Counted from the stretch's first letter, positions 1 to 6,571 are shown. The stretch is DNA of 12,470 nucleotides from JBHENW01 sp046261875 (GCA_046261875.1 JBHENW010000045.1:1-12470); one strand, 5' to 3'. A program made the numbers and translations. Notes: a model not told the origin generated them from the letters alone.

Positions 1-267
1 AAGTGGTACGACATGTCCCGCCGGATCGAAAAGATCATGAACGAGGAGAAGAAGCTCAACTCCAACGTGGACTTCTACTCCGCGTCGCTCTACTTCATGC
101 TCGGCATCCCCGCGGACCTGTTCACGTCGATCTTCGCCATGTCTCGCATCTCGGGATGGACCGCGCACGTGCTCGAGCAGTACGCCAACAACCGGCTCAT
201 CCGGCCGCGTGCCGACTACATCGGGCCGCCGTACCCGCAGCCCTATACCCCTCTCGAACGGCGGTAG
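1..267 (+). CDS. gltA: Citrate synthase, C-terminal part (5' end outside window)
   Basis: This is the last 88 residues of citrate synthase, which condenses acetyl-CoA and oxaloacetate to citrate in the TCA cycle. The frame is open from the first base and stops at TAG 265-267. The C-terminal block is highly typical: Asn-Val-Asp-Phe-Tyr-Ser at about residues 21-26 of the visible part, followed by a hydrophobic helix with Gly-Ile-Pro and Phe-Thr. The conserved Arg-Ile-Ser-Gly-Trp-Thr-Ala-His stretch and the Asn-Arg-Leu-Ile-Arg-Pro end complete it. The conserved Asp in NVDFY corresponds to the catalytic aspartate of the family. The ATG at 13 is internal and not the start. No convincing terminator hairpin follows; the next promoter begins ten bases after the stop. 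Whether this is the TCA enzyme or a methylcitrate synthase paralogue cannot be settled from the tail alone. Confidence 0.95.
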   Translation, partial: KWYDMSRRIEKIMNEEKKLNSNVDFYSASLYFMLGIPADLFTSIFAMSRISGWTAHVLEQYANNRLIRPRADYIGPPYPQPYTPLERR

Positions 268-276
268 CCGGCGCGC

Positions 277-294
277 TTGACGTCTTGACGTCAA
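277..294. promoter_or_regulatory. Putative antitoxin operator, tandem TTGACGTC motif
   Basis: TTGACGTC occurs twice head to tail (277-284 and 285-292), and the second copy extends into the perfect palindrome TTGACGTCAA (285-294). The block covers the -35 box and half of the promoter spacer, the classic place for an autorepressor. Ribbon-helix-helix antitoxins bind short repeated or palindromic operators as side-by-side dimers, so the downstream antitoxin is the obvious candidate ligand. The binding itself is inference. Confidence 0.5.
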
Positions 295-305
295 AGCGAT
301 AAAGT
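277..305 (+). promoter_or_regulatory. Toxin-antitoxin promoter (-35 TTGACG, -10 TAAAGT)
   Basis: TTGACG at 277-282 and TAAAGT at 300-305 are separated by exactly 17 bases and lie just upstream of the antitoxin ATG at 315. Transcription would start at about 311-313, so the message would have a leader of only a few bases or none. No Shine-Dalgarno sequence is visible before the ATG, which fits that reading. The spacing and both boxes match the housekeeping sigma-70 consensus well. Confidence 0.6.
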
Positions 306-314
306 GTCGTCCCG

Positions 315-545
315 ATGGGTACTGCACGTCGAGCCACCGTCTATCTGGACCCGGAAATCCACAGGGCGCTCCGGCTGAAGGCCGCCGCTTCCGATCGTTC
401 GATTTCCGACATGGTCAACGACGCGGTCAAACAGACGCTGGCTGAGGACGCGGAGGATCTCGCGGCGGTCGCCTCTCGTCGCCGTGAGCCGACCCTGGAC
501 TTCGCGCAGTTCGTCCAGACCCTCAGACGGCGTGGGAAGGTATAG
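315..545 (+). CDS. Ribbon-helix-helix (CopG-like) type II antitoxin
   Basis: A 76-residue protein with the layout of a CopG/Arc/MetJ antitoxin. The N-terminal strand Arg-Ala-Thr-Val-Tyr-Leu-Asp (residues 6-12) is the DNA-reading beta ribbon. Two helices follow (about 13-25 and 29-43, joined near Asp-Arg-Ser-Ile-Ser). The acidic, then basic, tail (44-76) would wrap and neutralise the toxin. The ATG at 315 lies about ten bases after a good -10 box and has no ribosome-binding site. The gene overlaps the RelE/ParE-like toxin start by 14 bases, so the two are co-translated. As in this family, the antitoxin alone or with toxin probably represses its own promoter through the repeated motif at 277-294. 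Its membership of a toxin-antitoxin pair is strongly supported by the neighbour; the exact family name is less certain. Confidence 0.88.
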   Translation: MGTARRATVYLDPEIHRALRLKAAASDRSISDMVNDAVKQTLAEDAEDLAAVASRRREPTLDFAQFVQTLRRRGKV

Positions 546-795
546 CCTTTCCGTCAAAGCGTCCGCCGCCAGGGAAATCGAGGCGGTTGGCCAGAAAAAG
601 GACCGCCAACGCATCGTCGCCCGAATCCAATCGCTCGCGGAAGATCCGCGGCCGCAGGGCTGCGAGAAACTCGCCGGTTCCAGCGACCTTCACCGTATCC
701 GCGTCGGCAACTACCGAATCGTCTACTCGATCGATGAGAAGCCGCCGGTGGTCATGATCTTCAAGATCGGCCACCGAAAGGATGTGTACCGATGA
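532..795 (+). CDS. RelE/ParE superfamily toxin
   Basis: An 87-residue toxin counted from GTG 532, which overlaps the antitoxin stop by 14 bases. A GTG at 484 in the same frame is possible, but its extra residues are low-complexity and unlike the family. The N-terminal strand (Tyr-Ser-Leu-Ser-Val-Lys) is followed by a basic helical hairpin (about 11-38). The diagnostic core is Arg-Ile-Arg-Val-Gly-Asn-Tyr-Arg-Ile-Val-Tyr (55-65) and the C-terminal Ile-Gly-His-Arg-Lys-Asp-Val-Tyr-Arg (79-87). In RelE enzymes the corresponding arginines and the last tyrosine cut mRNA in the ribosomal A site; Arg57, Arg62, Arg82 and Tyr86 are all present, so the toxin looks intact. The ParE branch instead poisons gyrase; the Arg and Tyr pattern favours RelE, but this is inference. 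Confidence 0.88.
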   Translation: MGRYSLSVKASAAREIEAVGQKKDRQRIVARIQSLAEDPRPQGCEKLAGSSDLHRIRVGNYRIVYSIDEKPPVVMIFKIGHRKDVYR

Positions 796-1123
796 GACAC
801 CGTCGGACACGATTGCCACCGTGCTGGAGGTGATCGGCAGCGGCTCGAGCGCCGCGGGCGGCTATTGGTGGTTTCTCGTAGGGCGCGACGGGCAGAAGGC
901 GTACTGGGTCGCCAAGCAGGACTGGGCCGCGCCCGGCGATCCGTCCGGCTACGAGGTGCGGACGTTCACCCCGGGAACGTCTTTCGAGAACTCGCCGCCG
1001 GCGCCCGACCGCGAGACGGAAGAGGTCCTGGATTTCGCGAGCGCGCTCGAGCCGGGCAACGACCTGCCGTGGGGGGACGCCGCGCGCGCGGCGGCGCTGT
1101 ACGAGGCCTACACCCGGCGCTGA
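782..1123 (+). CDS. Hypothetical protein, third gene of the toxin-antitoxin unit
   Basis: A 113-residue soluble protein with no family I recognise. Its ATG at 782 overlaps the toxin stop by 14 bases, the same length as the antitoxin/toxin overlap, so it is probably read as the third gene of that operon. A weak AAAGGA-like sequence abuts the start. Codon use is strongly GC-ended, like its neighbours, which supports real coding. It has a Gly/Ser-rich stretch (19-27), a tryptophan- and tyrosine-rich block (28-49, Tyr-Trp-Trp then Tyr-Trp-Val and Asp-Trp) and an acidic C-terminal half ending in an alanine-rich helix. No signal peptide, membrane segment or metal site is visible. It could equally be an unrelated gene that happens to be coupled to the toxin. 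Confidence 0.6.
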   Translation: MCTDETPSDTIATVLEVIGSGSSAAGGYWWFLVGRDGQKAYWVAKQDWAAPGDPSGYEVRTFTPGTSFENSPPAPDRETEEVLDFASALEPGNDLPWGDAARAAALYEAYTRR

Positions 1124-1169
1124 GCCCCCTTTTCCCGGCCATAGAATCGGCGGCGGGAGGATCCGCCTC

Positions 1170-1586
1170 ATGGCGACCGATAACGAGCGCATCGCCCGGC
1201 GCTGGTTCGAGGAGGTCTGGAACACCCGGCGCGAGGAGACCGTGGACGAGCTGATGCTGCCCCAGGCCGTCGGCCACATGGAGGGCGCCGATGTCCGCGG
1301 GCCGGGAGACTTCAAGGCGGCCCGGCGAGAGCTCTTGACCGCGTTTCCCGACATGCGCGTCACAGTGGAGGACACCGTCGGCGACGGCGACAAGGTCGTC
1401 GTGCGCTGGTCGGCGGCGGGGACCCACGAGGGAGACGCGCGCGGGCTGACGCCGACGAACAGTCCCGTACGATTCCGCGGCATGACCTGGCTGAGCATCC
1501 GCCACGGGAAGATCGTCGAAGGCTGGGACGCTTGGAACCAGGGGAAGCTGGTCAGCGAGCTTCAGGCGGGATCAAGCCCCGGTTAG
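1170..1586 (+). CDS. SnoaL-like / ester cyclase family protein
   Basis: A complete 138-residue protein of the SnoaL-like branch of the NTF2 fold, a small alpha+beta barrel. Typical features in order are the N-terminal helix with Arg-Arg-Trp-Phe-Glu-Glu-Val-Trp-Asn (10-18), a Glu-Leu-Met segment before the conserved Gly-His (34-35), the helix ending in Phe-Pro-Asp-Met-Arg-Val (59-64), and strands with Val-Val-Val-Arg-Trp (75-79). The ending Gly-Lys-Ile-Val-Glu-Gly-Trp-Asp (112-119) is also typical. In polyketide cyclases the barrel holds an acid/base residue, but most genomic members have unknown substrates, so no reaction is claimed. GGAGG at 1156-1160 precedes the ATG at a suitable distance. 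It stands 46 bases after the hypothetical gene and is followed by the structured repeat at 1628-1777. Confidence 0.88.
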   Translation: MATDNERIARRWFEEVWNTRREETVDELMLPQAVGHMEGADVRGPGDFKAARRELLTAFPDMRVTVEDTVGDGDKVVVRWSAAGTHEGDARGLTPTNSPVRFRGMTWLSIRHGKIVEGWDAWNQGKLVSELQAGSSPG

Positions 1587-1627
1587 GTACGCCTCGCGAG
1601 CCAAATCGCCTCGAGACACCCGCCCCG

Positions 1628-1777
1628 CCGCGGCGCGAGGAGTCTCCGTCCTCGGAGGAGCCTCGCGCCGCGGGAGCGGGAGCAAGCGACGGAGCAGCCG
1701 AACGGCGAGCCGGCATCCGGGCGATGCCGTCAGGCGGTGCCAACGGCAGCTCCGGAGCGAGCGAGAGCGACGGTCAC
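1628..1777 (+). repeat. Dispersed structured intergenic repeat, copy A
   Basis: About 150 bases that recur at 7998-8145. The left part is a two-storey hairpin: a 13-bp perfect outer stem (1628-1640 with 1661-1673), a 3x3 internal loop AGT/GAG, an inner stem CTCCG/CGGAG (1644-1648 with 1653-1657) and loop TCCT. The right part shares GCATCCGGGCGA (1713-1724) and the terminal GCGACGGTCAC with copy B. This copy lies between the convergent SnoaL-like gene and livF and runs through the livF stop codon (1774-1776). It may act as a bidirectional terminator or RNA-stabilising 3' element, although no T-run follows the hairpin. The strand is given as plus because of the G-C to T-G change described in the findings. 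Confidence 0.75.
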
Positions 1778-2499
1778 TCCCCCAGGTAGGCTTCCTTGAC
1801 CCGCGCGTTCGCGGCGACTTCCGCCGACGGCCCGGTGAGCGCGACTTCCCCGGTCTCCAGCACGTAGGCCCGGTTGGAGTGTTTCAGGGCCGCATTGGCG
1901 TTCTGCTCGACGAGGAGGACCGGCGTGCCCGCCTTGTGGATCTCTTCGATCGCCTCGAAGATCGCGTGCACCAGCATCGGAGCGAGGCCGAGCGAGGGCT
2001 CATCGAGCAGCAGGACGCGGGGGCGGGACATGAGGGCCCGGCCGATCGCCAGCATCTGCTGCTCTCCCCCGGACAGGGTTCCGCCGGTCTGCTTCGCCCG
2101 CTCCTTCAGGCGCGGGAAGATCACGTAGACCTTCTCGAAGTCCGCCGCGACGTCCGTGTCCCGGCGCGCGTAGGCGCCCATCTCGAGGTTCTCGCGGACG
2201 GAGAGGTTGGCGAAGATCGCCCGTCCCTCCGGCACCAGGATCAATCCGGAGCGAACGAGCTTGAAGGTCGGGGTGAACCGCGTCGCCACGCCCCGGAAGA
2301 GCACTTCCCCGCCGGAAGGGGAAACGAGCCCCATGATCGCGCGCAGCGTCGTGGACTTCCCCGCCCCGTTCGCTCCGATGAGCGTCACGATCTCGTCGGC
2401 GCCGAGCGTCAGGGAGATCCCCTTGAGGGCGCGGATCGCGCCGTAGGAGACGGCGAGGTCGCGCACCTCCAGGATCGGGGGCTTGCCGTTTCCGCTCAC
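1774..2499 (-). CDS. livF: Branched-chain amino-acid ABC transporter ATP-binding protein LivF
   Basis: One of the two ATPases that drive the LIV-type importer at the inner face of the membrane; 241 residues, the usual length. Visible motifs are Walker A Gly-Ala-Asn-Gly-Ala-Gly-Lys-Ser-Thr (42-50), signature Leu-Ser-Gly-Gly-Glu-Gln-Gln (142-148) and Walker B Val-Leu-Leu-Leu-Asp-Glu-Pro (162-168). The switch position reads Val-Glu-Gln-Asn, with Gln199 where most ABC ATPases have His; this is normal for LivF and helps tell it from LivG. The end Tyr-Leu-Gly-Glu is also typical. The start is GTG 2499-2497, overlapping the livG TGA in a GTGA junction, with GGGAGG a few bases upstream, so it is coupled to livG. 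It is the last gene of the leftward operon; its stop lies inside the structured repeat. Confidence 0.95.
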   Translation of the reverse strand: MSGNGKPPILEVRDLAVSYGAIRALKGISLTLGADEIVTLIGANGAGKSTTLRAIMGLVSPSGGEVLFRGVATRFTPTFKLVRSGLILVPEGRAIFANLSVRENLEMGAYARRDTDVAADFEKVYVIFPRLKERAKQTGGTLSGGEQQMLAIGRALMSRPRVLLLDEPSLGLAPMLVHAIFEAIEEIHKAGTPVLLVEQNANAALKHSNRAYVLETGEVALTGPSAEVAANARVKEAYLGE

Positions 2500-3257
2500 G
2501 CGCCTCCCAGGTACGCTTCGATGACTTTAGGATCCCGCTGGATCTCGGCTGGCTTGCCGACGCTGATCGTCGCGCCGTAGTCGAGGACGTGGACCTTTTC
2601 GCAGATCCCCATGACGACCTTCATGTTGTGCTCCACGAGCAGGATGGCCATGCCGAACTGATCGCGGACCCAGCGGATCAGGTCCATCAGCTCGTTGGCT
2701 TCCTGGGGGTTCATCCCCGCCGCCGGCTCGTCGAGCAGCAGGAGCCGCGGCGAGGTCGCCATGGCCCGTGCGATCTCCAGGCGGCGCTGGCTGCCGTAAG
2801 GCAGGTTGCGCGCCCTCTCGTCGGCGAACCCGTCGAGCTTGAAGATCTTCAGAAGCTGGCGGCTTTCCTTCTCGACTCGCACTTCCTCGTTGCGGTGCGT
2901 CGGGCTCCGCGTCACCGCGGAGGTCATGGTCGCCGACTGGCGGCAGTGCGACGCCACCTTGACGTTGTCCAGCACCGTCATGTCCCCGAAGAGCCGGATG
3001 TTCTGGAACGTCCGGGCGATGCCCCGGCGTGTGATCCGGACCGTGCGGTCCCCCGCGATCTCCGCTCCGTCGAACCGGATGCTCCCCCCGGTCGGGGTGT
3101 AAACGCCGGTGATGACGTTGAAAACGGTCGTTTTGCCGGCGCCGTTGGGGCCGATCAAGCCGTAGAGCTGGCCCGGCTCGACGCCGAGCTTCAGGTCGCT
3201 GACGGCCACGAGGCCGCCGAACCGCATCGTCACGCTGTCGAGCTCGAGCAGCGCCAT
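2496..3257 (-). CDS. livG: Branched-chain amino-acid ABC transporter ATP-binding protein LivG
   Basis: The second ATPase of the LIV importer, 253 residues. Walker A Gly-Pro-Asn-Gly-Ala-Gly-Lys-Thr is at 36-43, the Q-loop glutamine at 85 (Arg-Thr-Phe-Gln-Asn), the family-type signature Tyr-Gly-Ser-Gln-Arg-Arg-Leu-Glu-Ile-Ala-Arg at 154-164, Walker B Leu-Leu-Leu-Leu-Asp-Glu-Pro at 172-178 and the switch His at 210 (Val-Glu-His-Asn-Met). The degenerate signature and the long insert between Q-loop and signature are normal for LivG. The ATG at 3257-3255 follows the livM stop by four bases, with only a weak ribosome-binding site, so it is likely translated by coupling. It would pair with LivF under the LivH/LivM permease. 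Confidence 0.95.
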   Translation of the reverse strand: MALLELDSVTMRFGGLVAVSDLKLGVEPGQLYGLIGPNGAGKTTVFNVITGVYTPTGGSIRFDGAEIAGDRTVRITRRGIARTFQNIRLFGDMTVLDNVKVASHCRQSATMTSAVTRSPTHRNEEVRVEKESRQLLKIFKLDGFADERARNLPYGSQRRLEIARAMATSPRLLLLDEPAAGMNPQEANELMDLIRWVRDQFGMAILLVEHNMKVVMGICEKVHVLDYGATISVGKPAEIQRDPKVIEAYLGGA

Positions 3258-3261
3258 GGAG

Positions 3262-4284
3262 CTACGTCTCGATGACGGGCGGGGTCGTCGCGTCCAGAGG
3301 CGGCCGCCGCCGCTTCCGGGCGAAGAAGTCCCCGAACTCCCAGTGCCCCAGCAGCCCCTGGGGCCGCACGATCATGATGATGATGAGGAGCAGCGAGAAG
3401 ACGATCATCCGGTACTGGGAGAACTCGCGCAGCCCTTCCGTCAGGCCGATGAAGAGGAAGGCCCCGAGGACCGAGCCCGTGATCGAGCCCAGCCCACCGA
3501 TCACGATCATGATGATGATCTCGATCGACTTGAGGAAAGTGAAGGAGTTCGTGTGGAGGTACATGAGGTAATGGGCGAAGAGCCCGCCCGCTACCCCCGC
3601 CATCGCCGATGAGACGACGAAGGAGATCACCTTGCTCCGCGTGGTGTTGACGCCCATCGCCTCCGCCGCGATCTCGTCTTCCCGGATCGCGATGAGGGTC
3701 CGCCCGAAGGAGGAGTGCACGATCCGGTAAACGACGGAGATCGTGATCGCGGCGAAGAGGTAGATCCAGAAGAAGTTCGCGAGCCGCGGGATGCCCGAGA
3801 GCCCGCGCGCTCCTCCGATCGCGTCGATGTTGAGGATGAAGACCCGGATGATCTCGCCGAAGCCCAGCGTGACGATCGCCAGGTAGTCGCCGCGCAGCCG
3901 CAGCGAAGGCACGCCGACGAGGAATCCGGCTCCGGCGGCGAGCGCGGCTCCCACGACGAGGGCCGCGAGGAGCAGGAGGCTGCGCGCCGCGAAATCGGGG
4001 AGGAACCCGAGGCTCGCGAGGATGCGGTCGCCGAAGGTCACGCTGATCCAGGCCGAGGCGTACGCGCCGATGCCCATGAATCCAGCGTGGCCGATCGAGA
4101 ACTGGCCGGTGAAACCGTTGATGAGGTTGAGGCTGACCGCGAGGATGACGTTGATGCCGGCGAGCGACAGGATCTGCAGCACGTAAGGGGAGATCGAGAC
4201 CCCCGGGATCAGGGTGCCCGAGAAGAGGCCATTGAGAAGGAGGAGGACCCCGGTGACGATGACGGCCCTCAGGACCCCCTTCAC
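3262..4284 (-). CDS. livM: Branched-chain amino-acid ABC transporter permease LivM
   Basis: A polytopic inner-membrane permease of 340 residues. The LivM hallmark is the conserved block from Gly60 to Tyr75 (Gly-Gln-Phe-Ser-Ile-Gly-His-Ala-Gly-Phe followed by Met-Gly-Ile-Gly-Ala-Tyr). The cytoplasmic coupling region around Ala-Ile-Arg-Glu-Asp-Glu-Ile-Ala-Ala-Glu and the closing Arg-Pro-Gln-Gly-Leu-Leu-Gly are also present. Several strongly hydrophobic segments span the length, beginning at about residues 5-25. The start is GTG 4284-4282, which overlaps the livH TGA as GTGA and has AAGGAG five bases upstream, so coupling to livH is clear. The short charged C-terminal tail (Arg-Lys-Arg-Arg-Arg) faces the cytoplasm by the positive-inside rule. 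Confidence 0.95.
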   Translation of the reverse strand: MKGVLRAVIVTGVLLLLNGLFSGTLIPGVSISPYVLQILSLAGINVILAVSLNLINGFTGQFSIGHAGFMGIGAYASAWISVTFGDRILASLGFLPDFAARSLLLLAALVVGAALAAGAGFLVGVPSLRLRGDYLAIVTLGFGEIIRVFILNIDAIGGARGLSGIPRLANFFWIYLFAAITISVVYRIVHSSFGRTLIAIREDEIAAEAMGVNTTRSKVISFVVSSAMAGVAGGLFAHYLMYLHTNSFTFLKSIEIIIMIVIGGLGSITGSVLGAFLFIGLTEGLREFSQYRMIVFSLLLIIIMIVRPQGLLGHWEFGDFFARKRRRPPLDATTPPVIET

Positions 4285-5177
4285 ACCTTCTCCTTCTGGA
4301 CGCGGCCCAGGATTCCCTGGGGCCGCAGGATGAGCACGAGGATCAGGATGCCGAAAGCGATCGCGTCGCGGAAGGTCGAGGAGAGGTAGCCGACGACCAT
4401 GACTTCCGAGGTGCCGATGAGCAGGCCCCCGAGGACGGCGCCCGGCACGTTCCCGATGCCGCCGAGAACGGCGGCGACGAAGGCCTTCAGGCCGTAGATG
4501 ATCCCCATGAGCGGATCGATCTTGGGGATCTGCATCCCGATGAGTACCCCCGCGGCGGCGGCCAGGGCGGAGCCGAGGGCGAAAGTCACCGCGATGATGC
4601 GGTCCGTCGAGATGCCCATGAGCTTCGCGGCGTCCAGGTTGAAGGAGACCGCTCGCATCGCCTTGCCGGTGCGCGTCTTCATGATGAAGAAGCGCAGCAG
4701 GATCATCAGCAGGAAGGAGACCGCGATCACCGTGAGCTGTTCGCTCGTGACCCGCACGCCGGCCACGAGGAAGTCGGTGTGGGGAGCGAGGGAGGGAAAG
4801 AACTTCGGGTCCGGCCCGAAGACGATCTGCGCGGCGTTCTCGATCAGGAGCGAGACGCCGATGGCCGTGATGAGCAGGGTCAGGCGGGCTGCTCGCCGCA
4901 CGGGGCGGTAGGCGAAACGCTCGATGATGACGCCGATCACGGCGCAGATGAGCATCGACCCGAGCATGACGAGGAGCGCGGCGGCGATGGACGGCTCGTC
5001 CGCCTTGAGCTTGCGGGAGAGGTAGTAGCCGGCGTAAGCGCCCAGCATGTAGACGTCGCCGTGGGCGAAGTTGATCAACCGGAGGACCCCGTAGACCATG
5101 GTGTAGCCGAGGGCGATGAGCGCGTAGATCGACCCCAGCGACAGGCCGTTGACGATCTGCTGGAGGAGCGTCGTCAT
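4281..5177 (-). CDS. livH: Branched-chain amino-acid ABC transporter permease LivH
   Basis: The other membrane half of the importer, 298 residues. It shows the N-terminal LivH block Gly-Leu-Ser-Leu-Gly-Ser-Ile-Tyr-Ala-Leu-Ile-Ala-Leu-Gly-Tyr-Thr (11-26), Asn-Phe-Ala-His-Gly-Asp (36-41), the cytoplasmic loop Lys-Thr-Arg-Thr-Gly-Lys-Ala-Met-Arg-Ala and the conserved Gly-Leu-Lys-Ala-Phe-Val-Ala-Ala-Val-Leu-Gly-Gly-Ile-Gly. It closes with Leu-Arg-Pro-Gln-Gly-Ile-Leu-Gly. At least seven hydrophobic segments are evident. The ATG at 5177-5175 lies 106 bases after the livK stop; the gap holds a strong hairpin. The 3' end overlaps livM by four bases. Confidence 0.95.
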   Translation of the reverse strand: MTTLLQQIVNGLSLGSIYALIALGYTMVYGVLRLINFAHGDVYMLGAYAGYYLSRKLKADEPSIAAALLVMLGSMLICAVIGVIIERFAYRPVRRAARLTLLITAIGVSLLIENAAQIVFGPDPKFFPSLAPHTDFLVAGVRVTSEQLTVIAVSFLLMILLRFFIMKTRTGKAMRAVSFNLDAAKLMGISTDRIIAVTFALGSALAAAAGVLIGMQIPKIDPLMGIIYGLKAFVAAVLGGIGNVPGAVLGGLLIGTSEVMVVGYLSSTFRDAIAFGILILVLILRPQGILGRVQKEKV

Positions 5178-5250
5178 GGAGGCAGAACCGCGGGTAACCC
5201 GTCGCGCAGTCGGTACGGTCTCACGACTCGCCCAAGTAAATCAGAGACTC

Positions 5251-5286
5251 TAGGCCGCCGGTCGCGGAGCGACCGCCCGCGGCCTA
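5251..5286 (-). terminator. Strong hairpin between livK and livH (attenuator or mRNA-stabilising stem)
   Basis: Two stacked perfect stems: 8 bp (5251-5258 with 5279-5286) and 7 bp (5259-5265 with 5269-5275), with a three-base loop and a three-base bulge on one side. It begins at the livK TAG stop. No run of T follows on the minus strand, so it is not a textbook intrinsic terminator. Such stems after a binding-protein gene commonly protect the upstream message from 3' exonucleases or partly stop transcription, giving more binding protein than permease. Confidence 0.6.
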
Positions 5287-6420
5287 AGGACTCACCGTCT
5301 CGACGTAAACGAACTTTCCGTTCTCGATCCGGAGGATGACGGCGGGCTTGATCGCGTTGCGCTCCGCGTTGATGCTGATCTTGCCCGTCACGCCCGGGAA
5401 GTCCTTGGTCGCCGCGAGAGCGTCGCGGATCTTGTCGTTGCCCGTCGAGCCGGCCCGGGTGATGGCGTCCGCAAGGATCCTGGCGGCGTCGTACCCGAGC
5501 GCGGCGAGCGCGTCAGGAACCTGCTTGTAGCGACCACGGTAGTCCCCGACGAACTTCTGGATCTCCGGCGACGGGTCGTCCACGGAGTAGTGGTTCGAGA
5601 TGTAGCAGCCGTTCAAGGCGTCGCCCCCGATCTCGAAGAGGCGCGGCGAGTCCCATCCGTCGCCGCCGAGGAGCGGCACCGTCATGCCGAGCTCGCGCGA
5701 CTGGCGCGCGATCGTCGCGACCTCCGTGTAGTAACCGGGCACGTAGATCGCCTCCGGGTTCGCAGCCTTGATCTGGGTCAGCTGGGCTTTGAAGTCGGAG
5801 TCCCCTTCGCTGTAGGACTGCTCCGCCACGATCTCGCCGCCGAGCTGGCGGAAGTTCTGGCGGAAGAAGGTCTGGAGCCCCACGGAGTAGTCGTTGCGCA
5901 CGTCTACGAGGATCGCGACCCGCTTGAGCTTCAGCGTGTTCGCCGCGAATTTCGCCATGACGAGGCCCTGGAAGGGATCGATGAAGCAGACGCGGAAGAT
6001 GAAGTCGCCGATCTGGGTCACCCGGGGGTTGGTCGAGGAGGGGGAGATCATCGGAATCTTGGCGGCCTGGCAGATCGGGGCCGCAGCGAGGGACCGGGAG
6101 GAGGAAACTTCACCGAGCACCGCCACGACGCGGTTCTGGTTGATCAGCTTCGTCACGGCCGTCGCGGCTTCTTCCGGCTGAGATCGGTCGTCTTCGACGA
6201 TGACCCGCAGCTTCTTGCCGAGCACGCCACCGGCCGCGTTGATCTCGTCGAAGGCCATCTTGATGCCGTTGTCCGTGGATTGTCCGAAGGTGGCGGTCGT
6301 GCCCGTCAACGACCCGTACTCTCCGACGACGATCTCGTCTCCGGATCCCCGCTCGCCGCAGGACAACGAAAGCAGAGCCGCCAGACAGACCGCGCCGCCC
6401 GCCCAGTAACGGAGTCGCAT
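5284..6420 (-). CDS. livK: Branched-chain amino-acid ABC transporter substrate-binding protein (lipoprotein-like)
   Basis: The first gene of the leftward operon encodes the type I periplasmic binding protein that captures the substrate, 378 residues from ATG 6420. A GTG at 6444 would add eight residues, but the ATG has GGGAGG eight bases upstream and sits about 34 bases from the predicted transcript start, so it is preferred. An N-terminal signal (basic Met-Arg-Leu-Arg then a hydrophobic core) ends at Ser-Leu-Ser-Cys-Gly, suggesting a lipid anchor on Cys21, although Ser at -3 is not the ideal lipobox residue. The mature part shows Val-Gly-Glu-Tyr-Gly-Ser-Leu-Thr-Gly (32-40), Ala-Ala-Gly-Gly-Val-Leu-Gly-Lys-Lys, a ligand-side Gly-Glu-Val-Ser-Ser-Ser loop and Pro-Met-Ile-Ser-Pro-Ser-Ser-Thr-Asn-Pro. 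The true ligand (branched-chain amino acid, amide or another) cannot be read from sequence. Confidence 0.92.
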   Translation of the reverse strand: MRLRYWAGGAVCLAALLSLSCGERGSGDEIVVGEYGSLTGTTATFGQSTDNGIKMAFDEINAAGGVLGKKLRVIVEDDRSQPEEAATAVTKLINQNRVVAVLGEVSSSRSLAAAPICQAAKIPMISPSSTNPRVTQIGDFIFRVCFIDPFQGLVMAKFAANTLKLKRVAILVDVRNDYSVGLQTFFRQNFRQLGGEIVAEQSYSEGDSDFKAQLTQIKAANPEAIYVPGYYTEVATIARQSRELGMTVPLLGGDGWDSPRLFEIGGDALNGCYISNHYSVDDPSPEIQKFVGDYRGRYKQVPDALAALGYDAARILADAITRAGSTGNDKIRDALAATKDFPGVTGKISINAERNAIKPAVILRIENGKFVYVETVSP

Positions 6421-6460
6421 CGCTTCGCCCTCCCTTCCCAGCACCTCGAAAAGAGTGCGT

Positions 6461-6490
6461 ATTCTTTCCCACTGCGCGCGGAGAAGTCAA
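6461..6490 (-). promoter_or_regulatory. Predicted promoter of the liv operon
   Basis: On the minus strand TTGACT (6490-6485) and AAGAAT (6466-6461) are 18 bases apart and point at livK. Transcription from about 6454 gives a leader of roughly 34 bases containing the GGGAGG site of the ATG at 6420. The -10 box matches the consensus at four of six positions and the -35 box at five of six. Confidence 0.45.
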
Positions 6491-6517
6491 AAGCTCAAGG
6501 CGCTCAACGAGTTCGGC

Positions 6518-6523
6518 TAGAAT
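6518..6523 (+). promoter_or_regulatory. Possible -10 box for pcnB
   Basis: TAGAAT matches the -10 consensus at five of six positions and lies about 100 bases before the pcnB start in the divergent intergenic region. No acceptable -35 box is found 16-18 bases upstream, so an activator or another start point is possible. Confidence 0.3.
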
Positions 6524-6571
6524 GCTTCCGGCGCAGGCGCTCTGGGAGCCGCCGCCGGCGCGAGCCGGTCT

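Noticed and set aside
484..531. Longer toxin start at GTG 484
   Set aside because: The sixteen added residues are Ser/Arg-rich and unlike any RelE/ParE N-terminus. GTG 532 gives the normal family length and a short overlap.
761..1498. A 245-codon open frame on the minus strand
   Set aside because: It lies opposite the hypothetical gene and the SnoaL-like gene, which have better starts and a family match. The translated product has no recognisable motif.
3256..5339. Long plus-strand frames opposite the liv permease genes, rich in Asp, Glu and Arg
   Set aside because: They are the antisense of hydrophobic permease codons; antisense of Leu, Val and Ile codons gives such charged sequence. LivH and LivM are unmistakable on the other strand.
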